NCBI GenBank assembly: GCA_002343545.1
Contig: DDRA01000170.1
Coordinates: forward strand, 41,968-49,112
DNA: 7,145 bases
Source of the DNA: Bacteriovoracaceae bacterium UBA2428
GTDB lineage: Bacteria; Bdellovibrionota; UBA2428
Reading direction: 5' to 3'
The position numbers and the translations under genes are program-made. Below, piece after piece: positions 1 to 5,177 of this stretch (position 1 is its first letter; the number at the start of each line of letters is the position of its first letter). A model generated the notes under the pieces. That model worked only from the letters and a program-made list of their open reading frames with translations. It searched no databases and was not told where the DNA came from.

Positions 1-277
1 GCCAGTACCCACGAACCACATCGGGGGCTTGGTAGGTAATGGCTTTCGTTTTACCAGCTTTTCCGGATCAATTTGTCTTACCTACTTCCAGAGCAATAGG
101 TGCTTCCCGGACGGCTGGTCCCCGAGAAGCACACGTAGGATCAGTTAGTCCGCATGTAGCGTTTGATAAATTTTCTGCGTCTACCGCAGGATTTAGTTTG
201 AGCATCGTAGTCGCGGTCCCATTCGGTGCAAAAGCCAGGATTACCCCACTCGATCTTAAGCAATTTGATCTGATCAA
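1..277 (-). pseudogene. possible disrupted or partial gene at the left edge
   Basis: I do not recognise a family here. A minus-strand frame is open from 277 down to a TGA at 70-68. Its second half looks protein-like (for example LKLNPAVDAENLSNATCGL). Beyond that TGA, two frames stay open to the window edge. One reads SGKAGKTKAITYQAPDVVRG in the same frame. The other, open from position 81, reads IDPEKLVKRKPLPTKPP. Neither has an obvious start codon with a ribosome binding site. The simplest reading is that the small gene starting at 389 once continued through this stretch and now has one or two frameshifts or a stop. Alternatives are sequencing errors, separate overlapping small genes, or chance open frames. 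The last is harder to exclude at this moderate GC content because the stretch is short. Confidence 0.3.
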
Positions 278-389
278 AATATATCCGACGTACCCAGGAA
301 ACCAACTCGTCCGGGGACTTCTGAATGAACCCCTGTCCGCTCGCTATGCCTATAAGGAATCCTAGCCCCAAAGAGATTCTTCTGCTCAT
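141..389 (-). CDS. small hypothetical protein, possibly exported, coupled to the HTH regulator
   Basis: This is an 82-residue open frame of no family I recognise. I chose the ATG at 389-387 because it overlaps the TGA of the upstream regulator as ATGA. An AGGGGG ribosome binding site (401-396) lies 6 bases before it. A TTG two codons upstream is a weaker option. The N-terminus has two arginines followed by a hydrophobic run (ISLGLGFLIGIASG, residues 5-18), which could be a Sec signal peptide or a single membrane segment. The rest is mixed and becomes very basic at the C-terminus, with two cysteines in the second half. The coupling suggests it is made together with the regulator. The C-terminal part may not be the original one, because another frame looks more protein-like from about position 240 leftward. 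Translation of the first half seems likely; function is unknown. Confidence 0.5.
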   Translation of the reverse strand: MSRRISLGLGFLIGIASGQGFIQKSPDELVSWVRRIYFDQIKLLKIEWGNPGFCTEWDRDYDAQTKSCGRRRKFIKRYMRTN

Positions 390-1033
390 CTCCAACCCCC
401 TAGCGATTTAATCACCGTCCTAACCGAAGAAATCTTATGGTCATCGAGTTGGCTAATAAGCGCCGTACACTCTGCAATGAGTTCATCTCTCAGTATCTCT
501 GCCTCCATGAGACGTTCGTATTCGTCCATGCTGTAGCCCAGGCTGCCAACAATGTGTTTGATCCGCGTAGGGGGTAAATTGATGCGCCCATTTTCGATCT
601 GCCCCAAAATAGCGTAGGTGTATCCGCAGCGCACTGAGGCCTCACTCTGGGTCAACCCCCGCCGCTCTCGGAGTATCCGCAAAATACGAGTTTCTTTGGT
701 AATCACTCTGAAACAGCTTCGTCGTGGTTTTCGCTCTTTCGGTTCCTCATCCTGAGCCGCCACCGTTACGGTCTGGATCAGAGATTCGGGATCTTTTGCG
801 GCTTCATCGAAGTCCGCCATTGAGTAGCCGAGAGCTCGGATGATGCGTTCTGTCCGCCTCCCGGTGAAGCCACACCGTCCATTTTCGAGCTGTTCGAAGG
901 CCCTTGCGGAACATCCACAGAGCGCTCCGGCTTCCCTACGAGAAAGGCCTTTTGCGAGCCTCAGGGCCTTGATGGCAAGAGCCTCTTTCGAGACACTTTT
1001 GTTCACGAAACGATTGCTTAAACGTCGGTCCAT
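386..1033 (-). CDS. transcriptional regulator with two tandem Cro/C1-type HTH domains
   Basis: A 215-residue predicted cytoplasmic DNA-binding protein. It contains two copies of an XRE (Cro/C1) helix-turn-helix unit, at about residues 19-77 and 114-174. They are joined by a charged linker (about 80-113) with a basic KERKPRR stretch. The units align without gaps from GLSRREA/GLTQSEA through QLENGR/QIENGR to the shared LGYSM ending, with about 18 of 49 positions identical, so they arose by internal duplication. Each carries the usual family signature of a hydrophobic recognition helix followed by ENGR. The C-terminal 40 residues are probably helical and could mediate dimerisation. The ATG start is supported by AGGAGG 4 bases upstream. 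A small open frame is coupled behind it through an ATGA overlap. Cro/C1 proteins of this kind often control mobile elements or toxin-antitoxin pairs and repress themselves; the target here is not shown. Confidence 0.85.
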   Translation of the reverse strand: MDRRLSNRFVNKSVSKEALAIKALRLAKGLSRREAGALCGCSARAFEQLENGRCGFTGRRTERIIRALGYSMADFDEAAKDPESLIQTVTVAAQDEEPKERKPRRSCFRVITKETRILRILRERRGLTQSEASVRCGYTYAILGQIENGRINLPPTRIKHIVGSLGYSMDEYERLMEAEILRDELIAECTALISQLDDHKISSVRTVIKSLGGWR

Positions 1034-1037
1034 ATTT

Positions 1038-1043
1038 CCTCCT
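1038..1043 (-). promoter_or_regulatory. ribosome binding site of the double-HTH regulator
   Basis: AGGAGG within AAAAGGAGGAAAT lies directly before the ATG at 1033-1031, with a 4-base spacer. It is the strongest Shine-Dalgarno sequence I noticed in the window and fixes the regulator's start. Confidence 0.8.
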
Positions 1044-1091
1044 TTTGTTTCGCAATCGAAAACTCGGAGAGGCTTTCTGGACCGAAAGTAG

Positions 1092-1157
1092 CTACCTAGA
1101 ATCCACGTCCCATAGCACCCTCTGGAGAGTGCGCTTGTAAGTTCGTTTCATAGGTAG
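1092..1157. repeat. inverted repeat CTACCTA / TAGGTAG upstream of the regulator
   Basis: CTACCTA at 1092-1098 and its exact complement TAGGTAG at 1151-1157 are separated by 52 bases. The left arm overlaps the palindrome GTAGCTAC (1088-1095). Lying about 55-125 bases upstream of the regulator's start, they could be operator half-sites for the regulator itself. Seven-base matches at this distance can occur by chance, so this is a weak call. Confidence 0.3.
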
Positions 1158-1208
1158 GAGCAGCGCAGAAACTGCTATTGCGCAAAAACGCCCGGGATTG
1201 CTATGGCG

Positions 1209-1235
1209 CCAAGACTGGACCAAGACCAACCAAGA
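1209..1235. repeat. three CCAAGA repeats spaced 11 and 10 bp
   Basis: CCAAGA begins at 1209, 1220 and 1230; the first two copies extend to CCAAGAC. Spacing near one helical turn puts all three on the same face of the DNA. This is typical of arrays bound cooperatively by a protein, such as regulator sites, recombinase arm sites or iterons. No binding protein can be assigned from the sequence. Confidence 0.5.
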
Positions 1236-1243
1236 AAAACCCC

Positions 1244-1273
1244 GTGAATTCGTGTGAACTTCTGTGAAGTTCG
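1244..1273. repeat. three GTGAA repeats with exact 10-bp period, ending in a 7-bp hairpin
   Basis: GTGAA starts at 1244, 1254 and 1264. The units are GTGAATTCGT, GTGAACTTCT and GTGAAGTTCG. The second and third also form a perfect inverted repeat, GAACTTC (1256-1262) and GAAGTTC (1266-1272), with a 3-base loop. The array follows the CCAAGA array closely, so the two probably belong to one composite site. GAAC and GTTC half-sites recall LexA operators, but the 9-base spacing does not match the forms I know. Confidence 0.55.
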
Positions 1274-1286
1274 AGCAGCGGCTGTC

Positions 1287-1302
1287 GAGCTAGGTGCCCG
1301 AA
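1287..1302 (-). repeat. 16-bp near-copy of the 5' end of the tRNA-Ala gene
   Basis: Read on the minus strand, this segment matches the start of tRNA-Ala at 15 of 16 positions. The matched part of the tRNA locus is 1437-1452: 3 leader bases, the acceptor 5' strand and the first half of the D-stem. The one mismatch is the last acceptor-stem base. The sequence after it does not fold into a D-arm or anticodon arm, so it is a fragment and not a second tRNA gene. It is in the same orientation as the intact gene and 150 bp downstream of it. Confidence 0.55.
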
Positions 1303-1346
1303 TCTTATTGGTTGTGATTAAAGTGATTTAGGTTTTGAAGACCAAA

Positions 1347-1369
1347 TTCAGGAGATCTTGCTTCCTGAA
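1347..1369 (-). terminator. hairpin just downstream of tRNA-Ala, possible terminator
   Basis: On the minus strand, TTCAGGA (1369-1363) and TCCTGAA (1353-1347) form a perfect 7-bp stem with a 9-base loop. It begins 3 bases after the encoded CCA. It is followed by TTTGGTCTT and not by a clean run of T, so it may instead be a 3' processing structure. An A/T-rich, symmetrical site at a tRNA 3' end could also be part of an attachment site. Confidence 0.4.
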
Positions 1370-1372
1370 AAA

Positions 1373-1449
1373 TGGTGGACACGATCGGGATCGAACCGAC
1401 GACCTCCACAATGCCATTGTGGCGCTCTCCCAAACTGAGCTACGTGCCC
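1373..1449 (-). tRNA. tRNA-Ala (anticodon GGC) with encoded CCA
   Basis: The 77-base gene folds into a full cloverleaf. The acceptor stem is GGGCACG/CGTGTCC, with the G3-U70 pair that marks alanine tRNAs. The D-stem is GCTC/GAGC with the conserved GG in the loop, and the anticodon stem is CCACA/TGTGG around loop ATGGCAT, giving anticodon GGC. The variable loop has 5 bases. The T-stem is GTCGG/CCGAT around TTCGATC, followed by discriminator A and CCA. It decodes GCC and GCU. It lies on the boundary between the GC-rich operon and the less GC-rich left part. Its 3' end faces left, which is the usual side for elements that integrate into tRNA genes. Confidence 0.97.
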
Positions 1450-1470
1450 GAACTGAACGAACGGTGAATT

Positions 1471-1499
1471 TAATTAGACGAAGCCTCGGAGCCTGACAA
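1471..1499 (-). promoter_or_regulatory. sigma-70-like promoter of tRNA-Ala
   Basis: TTGTCA (1499-1494) and TAATTA (1476-1471) are separated by exactly 17 bases and are close to the TTGACA/TATAAT consensus. The -10 element ends 21 bases before the mature tRNA 5' end, which leaves room for a short leader trimmed by RNase P. It is the best-matching promoter I found in the window. Confidence 0.65.
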
Positions 1500-1505
1500 G
1501 GCCCC
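1488..1505 (-). terminator. possible hairpin after the NADH dehydrogenase gene
   Basis: On the minus strand, GGGGCCT (1505-1499) pairs with AGGCTCC (1494-1488), seven pairs including one G-T, around a 4-base loop. It starts 7 bases after the TAG at 1515-1513. No T run follows, and the hairpin overlaps the -35 element of the tRNA promoter. It could weakly end the operon transcript, or the transcript may read on into the tRNA. Confidence 0.3.
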
Positions 1506-1512
1506 CGCCCCG

Positions 1513-2793
1513 CTATTCCGCGGCTTTCGGGGAATCCCCGAAGCTGCGCCAAGCCTTCGAAAGGATGAGGCGCGCGCCCCGGCGGAAGCTGACGTAACTC
1601 CAGGTCCATTCCAAGAGCACGAAAAAGCGATTCCGGAAGTCGAGCAGGTAGAGGATGTGCACGAAGAGCCAAGCCATCCACGCCAGCCACCCCGTCATCC
1701 GGAGCGGGCCAACCTCGGCCACGGCGCGGCTGCGGCCGATCGTGGCCATCTGGCCCTTATCGCGGTAGCGGAAAACCCCGCGCGGCCGCGACTCGAGCTC
1801 GGCCCGCAAGGCGCGCGCGACGAAGGCCCCCTGCTGCATGGCGACGGGGGCAACCCCCGGAAGCGTTTTGCCGTCCTGCTCGCGGTGGGCCTGATCGCCG
1901 ATGACGAAGACTTCGGGGTGACCCGCGAGCGACAGATCCTCGCCCACGGGCACGCGGCCCGCGCGATCGAGCGCGAGGCCGAGACGCCGGTTGATCGGCG
2001 AAGCCTGCACGCCCGCCGCCCAGAGCACGGTCGCCGCCCGGATGCGGCCGGTGCGCGCGCCTTCGACGTCGACGCCTTTGTCGTCGATCCCCAGCACCTT
2101 CGTGCCGGTCAGGACTTCGACGCCGAGCGACTCGAGGTCGCGACGCGCGCGGGCCCCGAGCGCTTCGGAGAAACTCGGCAATATGCGCGGGCCCGCCTCG
2201 ATCAGGTAAATCCGCGTGTCCTTCGGCGAAAGCCGGCGGAAATCTCCCGAGATGGAGAACTGGTTGATTTCGCCGAGCGTCCCGGCGAGCTCGACGCCGG
2301 TGGGGCCAGCGCCCACGACGACGAAACTTTGGTGGAAGGCGGCCAGCTCGGGCACGCTTGCGTTCTCGGCCTCCTCGAAGGCCTGCAGCACGCGGCGCCG
2401 GATCTCGGTCGCCTGCTCGAGGGTCTTGAGCCCCGGCGCTACAGGCTCCCACTCTTCCTTGCCGAAGTAGCTATGGGTCGCGCCGCAAGCGAGCACGAGA
2501 CGGTCGTAGAGAAAGTCCCCGCGATCCGTCACGACCCGACGGCCGGCCAGGTCGACGTCGCGCACCTCGGCCAGGCGCACCTCGACGTTGGTCGCGCCCG
2601 CGAGCGTCGTGCGCAGGGGCACGGCGATCTCGGCGGGGCTCAGCGCGGCCGTCGCGACCTGGTAAAGCAGCGGCTGGAAGATGTGGTGGTTGCGTCGGTC
2701 GAGGAGCGTGACCTCGAAGCGCGCGTCGCCGGCGAGCTCGCGCGCGACCCGCAGCCCCGCGAAACCTCCGCCCACGATGACGATCTTCGCCAT
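1513..2793 (-). CDS. ndh: type II NADH:quinone oxidoreductase (NDH-2)
   Basis: A 426-residue FAD enzyme that passes electrons from NADH to membrane quinone without pumping protons, acting on the cytoplasmic face of the inner membrane. An N-terminal FAD-binding Rossmann motif, IVIVGGGFAG, covers residues 4-13. The family stretch FQPLLYQVATAALSP is at 39-53. A second, NADH-binding motif, VVVGAGPTGVELAG, is at 158-171, and the FAD-contacting VIGD at 297-300. APVAMQQG (315-322) lies in the quinone-site region. The aromatic, hydrophobic C-terminus (about 369-402) is the membrane anchor typical of this family. I chose ATG 2793-2791 because [10 protein letters not shown] begins the fold at once. It also shares one base with the TGA of homogentisate dioxygenase (TGATG), which indicates termination-reinitiation. 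An in-frame upstream start at 2874 would add 27 residues lying inside the dioxygenase gene and is unlikely. The length is normal for the family. Confidence 0.92.
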   Translation of the reverse strand: MAKIVIVGGGFAGLRVARELAGDARFEVTLLDRRNHHIFQPLLYQVATAALSPAEIAVPLRTTLAGATNVEVRLAEVRDVDLAGRRVVTDRGDFLYDRLVLACGATHSYFGKEEWEPVAPGLKTLEQATEIRRRVLQAFEEAENASVPELAAFHQSFVVVGAGPTGVELAGTLGEINQFSISGDFRRLSPKDTRIYLIEAGPRILPSFSEALGARARRDLESLGVEVLTGTKVLGIDDKGVDVEGARTGRIRAATVLWAAGVQASPINRRLGLALDRAGRVPVGEDLSLAGHPEVFVIGDQAHREQDGKTLPGVAPVAMQQGAFVARALRAELESRPRGVFRYRDKGQMATIGRSRAVAEVGPLRMTGWLAWMAWLFVHILYLLDFRNRFFVLLEWTWSYVSFRRGARLILSKAWRSFGDSPKAAE

Positions 2794-4085
2794 CAGGGCC
2801 GCCGGAACTCCGCGCCCAGATCCTGCCAACAATCGCGGTAGCCGGCCTGACGCAGCGGCGTCTTGAGCGCCCACTCCGTGGGCACGAAGACGTAGCGGCT
2901 TTCGAACATGAAGGCGAGCGTGTCGTCGATCTTCTGCGGCGCGAGCTTGGCGCTCGACGCCTTCTCGAAGGTCGCGCGGTCCGGGCCGTGCCCCGTCATC
3001 GCGTTGTGCAGGCTCGATCCGCCCGGCACGAAACCCGCTTCTTTGGCGTCGTAGACACCCTTCACGAGCCCCATGAACTCGCTCATGCAGTTACGGTGGT
3101 AGTAAGGTGGGCGGAAGGTGTCTTCGCCCACGAGCCAGCGCGGCGGGAAGATGACGAAGTCGCAGTTGGCCGTGCCGGCCTGATCGCTCGGCGAAGTCAG
3201 CACGGTGAAGATCGAAGGATCGGGATGATCAAAGCTGATCGAGCCGATCGTGTTGAAGCGCGAAAGGTCGTAGCGATAGGGCGCGTAGTTGCCGTGCCAC
3301 GCGACGACGTCGAGGGGCGAATGCCCGATCGACGCGCGGAAAAGCCGGCCGCCGAATTTGGCGACGAGCTCAAAGTTCCCCGTGCGCTCCTCGAAGCGCG
3401 CCACGGGCGTTTCGAAATCGCGCGGCTGCGCGAGTCCGTTGGCGCCGATCGGACCGAGGTCGGGCAGGCGGAAGAAGCGCCCGTAGTTTTCGCAGACGTA
3501 ACCGCGCGCGCGGCCCCCGCCGAGCGCCTCGACGCGATACTTCACGCCGCGCGGAACGACGCCGATCGAACCCGGCGCGACCTCGAGCCGACCGAGCTCC
3601 GTCTCGAGCACGAGCGTGCCCTCCCACGGAACGAAGAGCCATTCGCCGTCGGCCGAGTAAAAGAAGCGATCCTTCATCGGGCGATCGAAGGCGTAAAGGT
3701 GAACGCCGAGCCCGCGCTGTTCGAGCGCCGAGCCATTCCCGCAAATCGTCGTCAGCCCCTCGAGAAAATCCACACCCGCGCGCGGAAGCTCGTAGGCGTC
3801 CCACCGCATCGGGCTCGGGTCGAGGTGGGCCGGATCGAAGTCACTCTTGAGCGACGGAAGCGCGAAAGACTGGAAGACGCCCTGCACGACCGAAGGGCGG
3901 ATCCGGTAGGTCCACGTGCGCTTGTTCTCGCTGCGCGGGGCCGTAAAAGCCGAGCCGCTCAGCTGTTCGGCGTAAAGTCCGTGCGCGACCCGCTGGGGCG
4001 AATTTCGTCCCACGGGGAGCGTGCCCGCGAGGGCCTCCGTCGAGACGTCGTTGCCGAAACCCGGGATGTAATCCGCGCCCGCCAA
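2793..4085 (-). CDS. hmgA: homogentisate 1,2-dioxygenase
   Basis: A 430-residue cytoplasmic Fe(II) enzyme. It opens the ring of homogentisate with oxygen to give maleylacetoacetate, in tyrosine and phenylalanine breakdown. The N-terminus carries the family's YIPGFGND motif (6-13) and [15 protein letters not shown] (37-51). The iron ligands appear in [14 protein letters not shown] as His330 and Glu336, and in NAMTGHGPD as His366. This matches the human ligands (335, 341, 371) with a constant offset of 5. The length is normal. The start is TTG at 4085-4083: an in-frame TAA, which is also the stop of the upstream gene, lies only 3 bases before it, so no earlier start exists. The gene sits between the HMA-domain gene and ndh and overlaps ndh by one base. 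The rest of the homogentisate pathway is not in the window. Confidence 0.96.
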   Translation of the reverse strand: MAGADYIPGFGNDVSTEALAGTLPVGRNSPQRVAHGLYAEQLSGSAFTAPRSENKRTWTYRIRPSVVQGVFQSFALPSLKSDFDPAHLDPSPMRWDAYELPRAGVDFLEGLTTICGNGSALEQRGLGVHLYAFDRPMKDRFFYSADGEWLFVPWEGTLVLETELGRLEVAPGSIGVVPRGVKYRVEALGGGRARGYVCENYGRFFRLPDLGPIGANGLAQPRDFETPVARFEERTGNFELVAKFGGRLFRASIGHSPLDVVAWHGNYAPYRYDLSRFNTIGSISFDHPDPSIFTVLTSPSDQAGTANCDFVIFPPRWLVGEDTFRPPYYHRNCMSEFMGLVKGVYDAKEAGFVPGGSSLHNAMTGHGPDRATFEKASSAKLAPQKIDDTLAFMFESRYVFVPTEWALKTPLRQAGYRDCWQDLGAEFRRP

Positions 4086-4088
4086 GCC

Positions 4089-4481
4089 TTAGCCCCCGAC
4101 GGCTTCGCGCTTGGCCTTGTAACCGAGCGAGTCGATCTTCTTGAAGAGCGTGGAAAGATCGCAGGTCTTCGCGCCGCACTCGAACGAGGCGCGGCCCGTC
4201 GCGTGGTCGACGGCGATGCGGCTCGCCGAGAAACCGGCGTTCTCGATGGCCTTGGTCACCTTGGATTCGCAGCTCGGGCAGTGCATGCCCTTGACCAGGA
4301 ACACGGCCGTCTCGCCCTTCTTCACGACCGGGGCGCCCGCGCCGCCTTCGGGCATCGCGAAGCTGACCTTGCGGTTCGGCGCCTGAACGCAGGCCGTGGC
4401 ATCGCTACCGCCGCAATTCGCGAAGGCGGCCGACGAAGCGAAGAGCCCCGAAGCGACGAGAACGAGGGAGAGGGTTTTCAT
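4089..4481 (-). CDS. secreted HMA-domain (heavy-metal-binding) protein
   Basis: A 130-residue protein with a clear Sec signal peptide: Lys2, a hydrophobic core, and likely cleavage after AFA, residue 21. A heavy-metal-associated domain follows at about residues 59-124, carrying GMHCPSC with the metal-binding pair Cys68 and Cys71. Four more cysteines at 23, 31, 102 and 107 could bind metal or form disulfides. Family knowledge points to binding and passing on of Cu(I), Hg(II) or a similar soft metal in the periplasm, as MerP does; the metal cannot be read from the sequence. The ATG at 4481-4479 overlaps the nitroreductase stop as ATGA and has AAGGAG (4497-4492) 10 bases upstream. The same frame stays open further upstream, but that extension is only a GC-rich shadow of the nitroreductase gene. 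The stop is 3 bases before the dioxygenase start. Confidence 0.85.
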   Translation of the reverse strand: MKTLSLVLVASGLFASSAAFANCGGSDATACVQAPNRKVSFAMPEGGAGAPVVKKGETAVFLVKGMHCPSCESKVTKAIENAGFSASRIAVDHATGRASFECGAKTCDLSTLFKKIDSLGYKAKREAVGG

Positions 4482-5107
4482 TTTTTGAAGACTCCTTGGG
4501 TAAATAGGTCTTTTTCGGAGAAGCGCAGCTTGTCGCGCACTTTCACGGTCGTATCGCGGTAACCGATGCTGAGCGCCACGACGCTCTTGCGCCCCGGCGG
4601 CAGCCCCAGAATGCTGTCGAACTCGGCCGGCACGAAGCCTTCCATCGGGCAGCTGTCGATGCCGAGCTCGGCGCAAGCCGCCATGGCAAAGCCGAGCGCG
4701 ATGTAGGCCTGCCGCGAGGCCCATTCGAAGATCTGCTCTTCGCTCAGACGTTCGGCCCACCGGCGCAGGCTGCCTTCGAACTTGCCGAGGGCTTCGCGAC
4801 GCGCGGGATCGCCGCCGGCCGCGAGGTCCATGTAATCGGTGATGCGCGCGCCGACGTCGTGGCGGCTCGTGAAGACAAGCGTCACGGGCGCCGTCGTCCA
4901 CTGCTTTTGGCGGTAGCCCGCGGCCCCGAGCTTTTCCTTCGTCTCGGCGTCGCTCACGACGTGGACGTGGAAAGGCTGGAGGCCGTTCGACGTGGGCGCC
5001 ATGCGCGCCGCTTCGAGAATTTTTTCCAGATCGGCGGCCTGCAGGGGCTTCGTCGTATCGAAGGTCTGGACGGCCGCGCGCCAATGTAAACGCTCCACGA
5101 AACTCAT
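4478..5107 (-). CDS. nitroreductase-family NAD(P)H-dependent oxidoreductase
   Basis: A 209-residue FMN flavoprotein, expected to be a cytoplasmic homodimer. The N-terminal AAVQTFD (11-17) and ARMAPTSNGLQPF (34-46) correspond to the FMN phosphate- and ribityl-binding region of the family. CPMEGF (153-158) and the C-terminal SIGYRD (180-185) match the NfsB-like branch. Members reduce nitro compounds, quinones or other electron acceptors with NAD(P)H; the natural substrate here is unknown. I prefer ATG 5107-5105 because it places MSFVERLHWRAAV at the usual N-terminus. A TTG 12 codons earlier would run through the intergenic palindrome. No clear Shine-Dalgarno sequence precedes the ATG. It is the first gene of the tightly coupled set and overlaps the HMA-domain gene by 4 bases. 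A role in quinone or redox balance beside ndh is possible but inferred. Confidence 0.88.
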   Translation of the reverse strand: MSFVERLHWRAAVQTFDTTKPLQAADLEKILEAARMAPTSNGLQPFHVHVVSDAETKEKLGAAGYRQKQWTTAPVTLVFTSRHDVGARITDYMDLAAGGDPARREALGKFEGSLRRWAERLSEEQIFEWASRQAYIALGFAMAACAELGIDSCPMEGFVPAEFDSILGLPPGRKSVVALSIGYRDTTVKVRDKLRFSEKDLFTQGVFKK

Positions 5108-5177
5108 GGCCCGGAGCTTAGGACGGACCGGCCGGTCGGGCAAATCCCCGGGCCCGATTCCGGAGGCCCGCGGCGCC
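5108..5177 (-). promoter_or_regulatory. intergenic promoter region with a perfect 12-bp palindrome
   Basis: Upstream of the nitroreductase, the palindrome GACCGGCCGGTC (5126-5137) fills most of the 17-base spacer of a weak promoter-like pair, TTGCCC (5143-5138) and TAAGCT (5120-5115). The palindrome looks like an operator for a dimeric repressor or activator, and its place between -35 and -10 would allow direct control. If this promoter is real, the leader would be only a few bases long, which fits the missing Shine-Dalgarno. Nearer the aldehyde dehydrogenase stop, CGGGCC and GGCCCG form a 6-bp stem with a 10-base loop that could weakly terminate that transcript. Confidence 0.4.

Larger units (their letters stand above)
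1034..1372. other. 339-base non-coding, repeat-rich stretch between regulator and tRNA
   Basis: I see no convincing gene here. It holds the regulator's ribosome binding site, an inverted pair CTACCTA (1092-1098) and TAGGTAG (1151-1157), the 8-bp palindrome GTAGCTAC (1088-1095), and an 11-bp direct repeat with one mismatch (TGCTATTGCGC at 1173-1183, TGCTATGGCGC at 1199-1209). It also holds two sets of helically spaced repeats, a near-copy of the tRNA 5' end, and a hairpin after the tRNA. The regulator's promoter must lie here or further upstream, but I found no hexamer pair with acceptable spacing. The repeat density suggests protein-binding sites, such as operators for the regulator or recombinase arm sites. 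Confidence 0.6.

Noticed and set aside
39..365. 108-codon plus-strand open frame in the left region
   Set aside because: It has only a poor ribosome binding site and no motif, and it lies codon-for-codon opposite the minus-strand small gene. It is kept in mind because the left region is less GC-rich, but it is not supportable.
1256..1272. LexA (SOS) box in GAACTTCTGTGAAGTTC
   Set aside because: The GAAC and GTTC halves are 9 bases apart, not the spacing of the LexA operators I know, and the 10-bp GTGAA array explains the sequence better.
1287..1372. Second tRNA gene downstream of tRNA-Ala
   Set aside because: Only the first 16 bases resemble the tRNA. No D-arm, anticodon arm or T-arm closes after it, so it is listed as a fragment.
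1657..2841. 394-codon plus-strand open frame opposite NDH-2
   Set aside because: It is low-complexity Arg/Ala/Asp-rich translation antisense to a gene with clear FAD and NADH motifs.
2988..4562. 524-codon plus-strand open frame opposite homogentisate dioxygenase and the HMA gene
   Set aside because: It is antisense to two well-supported genes, has no recognisable motif and is rich in Arg and Ala, as expected for the shadow of GC-rich coding DNA.
4482..5084. N-terminal extension of the HMA-domain frame over the nitroreductase gene
   Set aside because: The extension is Arg-rich out-of-frame translation of the nitroreductase. The internal ATG begins a clean signal peptide and has its own ribosome binding site.
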